The notes beneath the pieces were generated by a model. That model was given only the letters and a program-made list of their open reading frames with translations, did not search any database and was not told the DNA's origin. This document shows positions 62,329 through 64,000 of a DNA stretch of 64,000 nucleotides, piece after piece; position 1 is the first letter of the stretch, and each line of letters begins with the position of its first letter. The DNA lies in the IMG/VR virus record IMGVR_UViG_3300042448_001752, positions 1-64,000 of that record. One strand, written 5' to 3'. Source of the DNA: a virus. Both the position numbers and the translations under genes were made by a program.

Positions 62329-62787
62329 ATGGCAAATGGAACTACATATGGGATTAATTTTCCTTTTAGAGATTCTTATGATGGTAAGTATTTAGACCTT
62401 TCTGAGGTAAATGATGAAGAAATCAGAACTGATTTAATTCATCTTTTATTGACTAGAAAAGGTACTCGATATTATTTACCTGATTTTGGTACAAGACTAT
62501 ATGAGTTTATATTTGAACCTTTAGATGGACCTACGTTTTCAGAAATTGAAGCGGAGATTAGAGCCTCTGTTGAAGAGTATATTCCAGGAATAACAATTAC
62601 TAAGATTGACATAAGTGCGGCTTCCGAAGGGGAGGAAAATAAAGGTACTTATATAAACGACAACGACGAAAGAGTTTACCGAGTTTCTGATATTGGAACT
62701 TTAGAACATACTGCAAGAGTTAAAATTGATTACATCATTACTAATGATGCTTTTAACAATTCAGATTTTGTAATTATAAATATTTAA
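62329..62787 (+). CDS. 25: Baseplate wedge protein (T4 gp25-like)
   Basis: The ATG at 62329 gives 152 residues; the upstream open frame has no ATG supported by a leader. YGINFPFRDSYDGKYLDLSE, then IHLLLTRKGTRYYLPDFGTR and LYEFIFEPLD are the gp25/GpW signature: a short N-terminal strand, a helix with T-x-x-G-x-R, and P-D-F-G-x-x-L. The C-terminal part has strands (RVKIDYIITNDAFN). Gp25 is a lysozyme-like fold wedge component that joins the sheath to the baseplate. The gp6 gene follows 6 bases after its stop. Confidence 0.92.
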   Translation: MANGTTYGINFPFRDSYDGKYLDLSEVNDEEIRTDLIHLLLTRKGTRYYLPDFGTRLYEFIFEPLDGPTFSEIEAEIRASVEEYIPGITITKIDISAASEGEENKGTYINDNDERVYRVSDIGTLEHTARVKIDYIITNDAFNNSDFVIINI

Positions 62788-62793
62788 TGATAT

Positions 62794-64000
62794 ATGGCTA
62801 ACAAGAAAATATCATACACAACTAGAGACTTCCAATCAATTAGAACTGAGTTAATAAATTTTACAAGAACTTATTATCCTGACACTATTGATAACTTTAA
62901 CGACGCCTCAGTTTTTTCAGTATTGTTGGACTTAAACGCAGCTGTAACTGACAACTTACAATTTAACATTGATAGAAGTGTTCAGGAAACTGTATTACAA
63001 TATGCACAACAAAGGTCATCAATTTTTAATATTGCAAGAACTTACGGATTAAAAGTTCCTGGACTTAGACCGTCAGTCTCATTAGTTGACTTTTCAATTA
63101 CGGTACCCGCATTTGGGGATAAGGAAGATTTAAGATACTGTGGTATCTTAAGAAGAGGTTCCCAAGCTAATGGTGCTGGTCAAGTTTTTGAAACAATTTA
63201 CGATATTGACTTTACATCAGCAATAAACGCCGAAGGTTATCCTAATAGATTAAAAATACCTAATTTTGATTCTAATAATAAATTAATTAATTATACCATT
63301 GTTAAAAGAGAAACTGTTGTTAATGGTATTACAAAAGTTTTTAAAAGAGTTATAACATCGTCTGATGTTAAACCATTTTTAGAAATATTTTTACCTGAAA
63401 AAAATGTATTAGGGGTTACAAGTGTTTTATTAAAAGATGGTACGCAATACGCTAATATTCCTACTACCCAAGAATTTTTAGGTTCCAACAATAGATGGTA
63501 TGAAGTTAAAGCGTTAGTTGAAGATAGAGTATTTATTGAAGACCCAACAAAAGTTTCTGATAATCCGGGAATTAAAGTGGGTAAGTACGTCCAAACAAAT
63601 GATAAATTTATTACTGAGTACACACCTGAAGGATTTTTTAAAATGACATATGGTGGTGGTAGTCAATCTGCGGATGAACAATTAAGGGAGTTTGCAAAAA
63701 ATGGGTTCACATTAGATTTAAATAAATATTCAAATAACTTTGCTTTAGGTAGTGTTCTTAAAGCTAATAGTACATTATTTGTACAATACCGAGTTGGTGG
63801 TGGAACAGGAACTAATTTAGGTGTTAATATTATTAATCAAATAGGCACAGTTTCATTCTTTGTTAATGGTCCATCAGAATCAGTTAATACAAGTGTTGTT
63901 AATTCATTACGTTGTACTAACGTTGTTGCCGCAATTGGTGGGGCAAATTACCCAACAACAGAAGAAGTTAGAAACTTAGTGGCTTTTAACTTTGCGGCTC
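62794..64000 (+). CDS. 6: Baseplate wedge protein (T4 gp6-like), partial at right edge
   Basis: An open frame of 402 codons runs off the right edge. The N-terminus MANKKISYTTRDFQSIRTEL followed by ASVFSVLLDLNAAVTDNLQF and NIDRSVQETVLQYAQQRSSI is the typical start of gp6/gpJ-like baseplate wedge proteins: D-F-x-x-I/L, a long helix with a D-x-x-x-D-N-L motif, and a helix with E-T-x-x-x-x-A. The YGLKVPGLRPS region then begins the second domain. Gp6 forms the wedge ring with gp25 and gp53. The end of the gene is outside this window. Confidence 0.88.
   Translation, partial: MANKKISYTTRDFQSIRTELINFTRTYYPDTIDNFNDASVFSVLLDLNAAVTDNLQFNIDRSVQETVLQYAQQRSSIFNIARTYGLKVPGLRPSVSLVDFSITVPAFGDKEDLRYCGILRRGSQANGAGQVFETIYDIDFTSAINAEGYPNRLKIPNFDSNNKLINYTIVKRETVVNGITKVFKRVITSSDVKPFLEIFLPEKNVLGVTSVLLKDGTQYANIPTTQEFLGSNNRWYEVKALVEDRVFIEDPTKVSDNPGIKVGKYVQTNDKFITEYTPEGFFKMTYGGGSQSADEQLREFAKNGFTLDLNKYSNNFALGSVLKANSTLFVQYRVGGGTGTNLGVNIINQIGTVSFFVNGPSESVNTSVVNSLRCTNVVAAIGGANYPTTEEVRNLVAFNFAA

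Noticed and set aside
63291-63623. Minus-strand open frame of 110 residues
   Set aside because: It is antisense within the well-supported gp6 gene.
1-64000. tRNA genes, integrase or attachment sites
   Set aside because: I saw no cloverleaf-like sequences, integrase motifs or direct repeats suggesting attachment sites. A tRNAscan-SE run would settle the tRNA question.

Overview
This window is part of the genome of a large, AT-rich, T4-like contractile-tailed phage. The T4 core is recognisable: family B DNA polymerase (gp43), gp32 single-strand binding protein, UvsX, RNase H-type 5' nuclease, gp41 helicase, NrdB/NrdA, tail sheath gp18, tail tube gp19, tape measure protein and baseplate wedge proteins gp25 and gp6 (the last cut by the right edge). 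Many start codons follow A-rich leaders with little or no Shine-Dalgarno sequence, which together with the very low GC suggests a Bacteroidetes (flavobacterial-type) host. The host is an inference.

Layout. (1) 1-15982 is a glycan island. On the minus strand are a two-domain glycosyltransferase (GT), an FkbM methyltransferase, a GT2 stub and a GT9. On the plus strand is a 1754-residue mucin-like protein in which every second residue of two long tracts is Thr, followed by seven genes for GTs and a methyltransferase, led by a GT60/PF11397-type GlcNAc transferase. (2) 15979-22582 holds a relic of an HNH endonuclease and a set of fibre or decoration proteins. One carries nonapeptide Asn-rich repeats, one joins an N-terminal beta domain to what looks like an LCIB/theta-type carbonic anhydrase, and a 2OG-Fe(II) oxygenase closes the set. 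(3) 22670-25456 is DNA polymerase. (4) 25453-30321 is a minus-strand block: a gp13-like neck protein, a superoxide dismutase fused to a PD-(D/E)XK-like domain, and an SNF2 helicase. (5) 30370-53907 is the neck, tail and baseplate block, including gp14-, gp15-, gp18- and gp19-like proteins, a tail assembly chaperone with a probable programmed frameshift, the tape measure, and baseplate proteins of 1693 and 2246 residues. (6) 53950-62230 is replication, recombination and nucleotide metabolism. (7) 62291-64000 begins the gp25-gp6 baseplate wedge operon.

How it fits together. A directional motif, TATTTAT followed by A or C and then A-rich sequence, recurs just upstream of structural genes and on the minus strand upstream of minus-strand genes. 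It is probably the late promoter of this phage. It is the reverse complement of the T4 late promoter TATAAATA. Hairpins followed by T-runs separate gp19, the 228-residue protein before gp32, gp32 and nrdA from the next units.

The most interesting proposals are: a phage mucin-type O-glycosylation system (Thr/Pro mucin plus GT60-like enzyme plus further GTs, perhaps with a prolyl-hydroxylase-like oxygenase); a carbonic-anhydrase-like domain in the fibre cluster; a superoxide dismutase-nuclease fusion; and a +1/-2 frameshift at a TTT TTT CGG site in the chaperone gene. All functional calls were made by eye from sequence motifs and gene order, without database searches.
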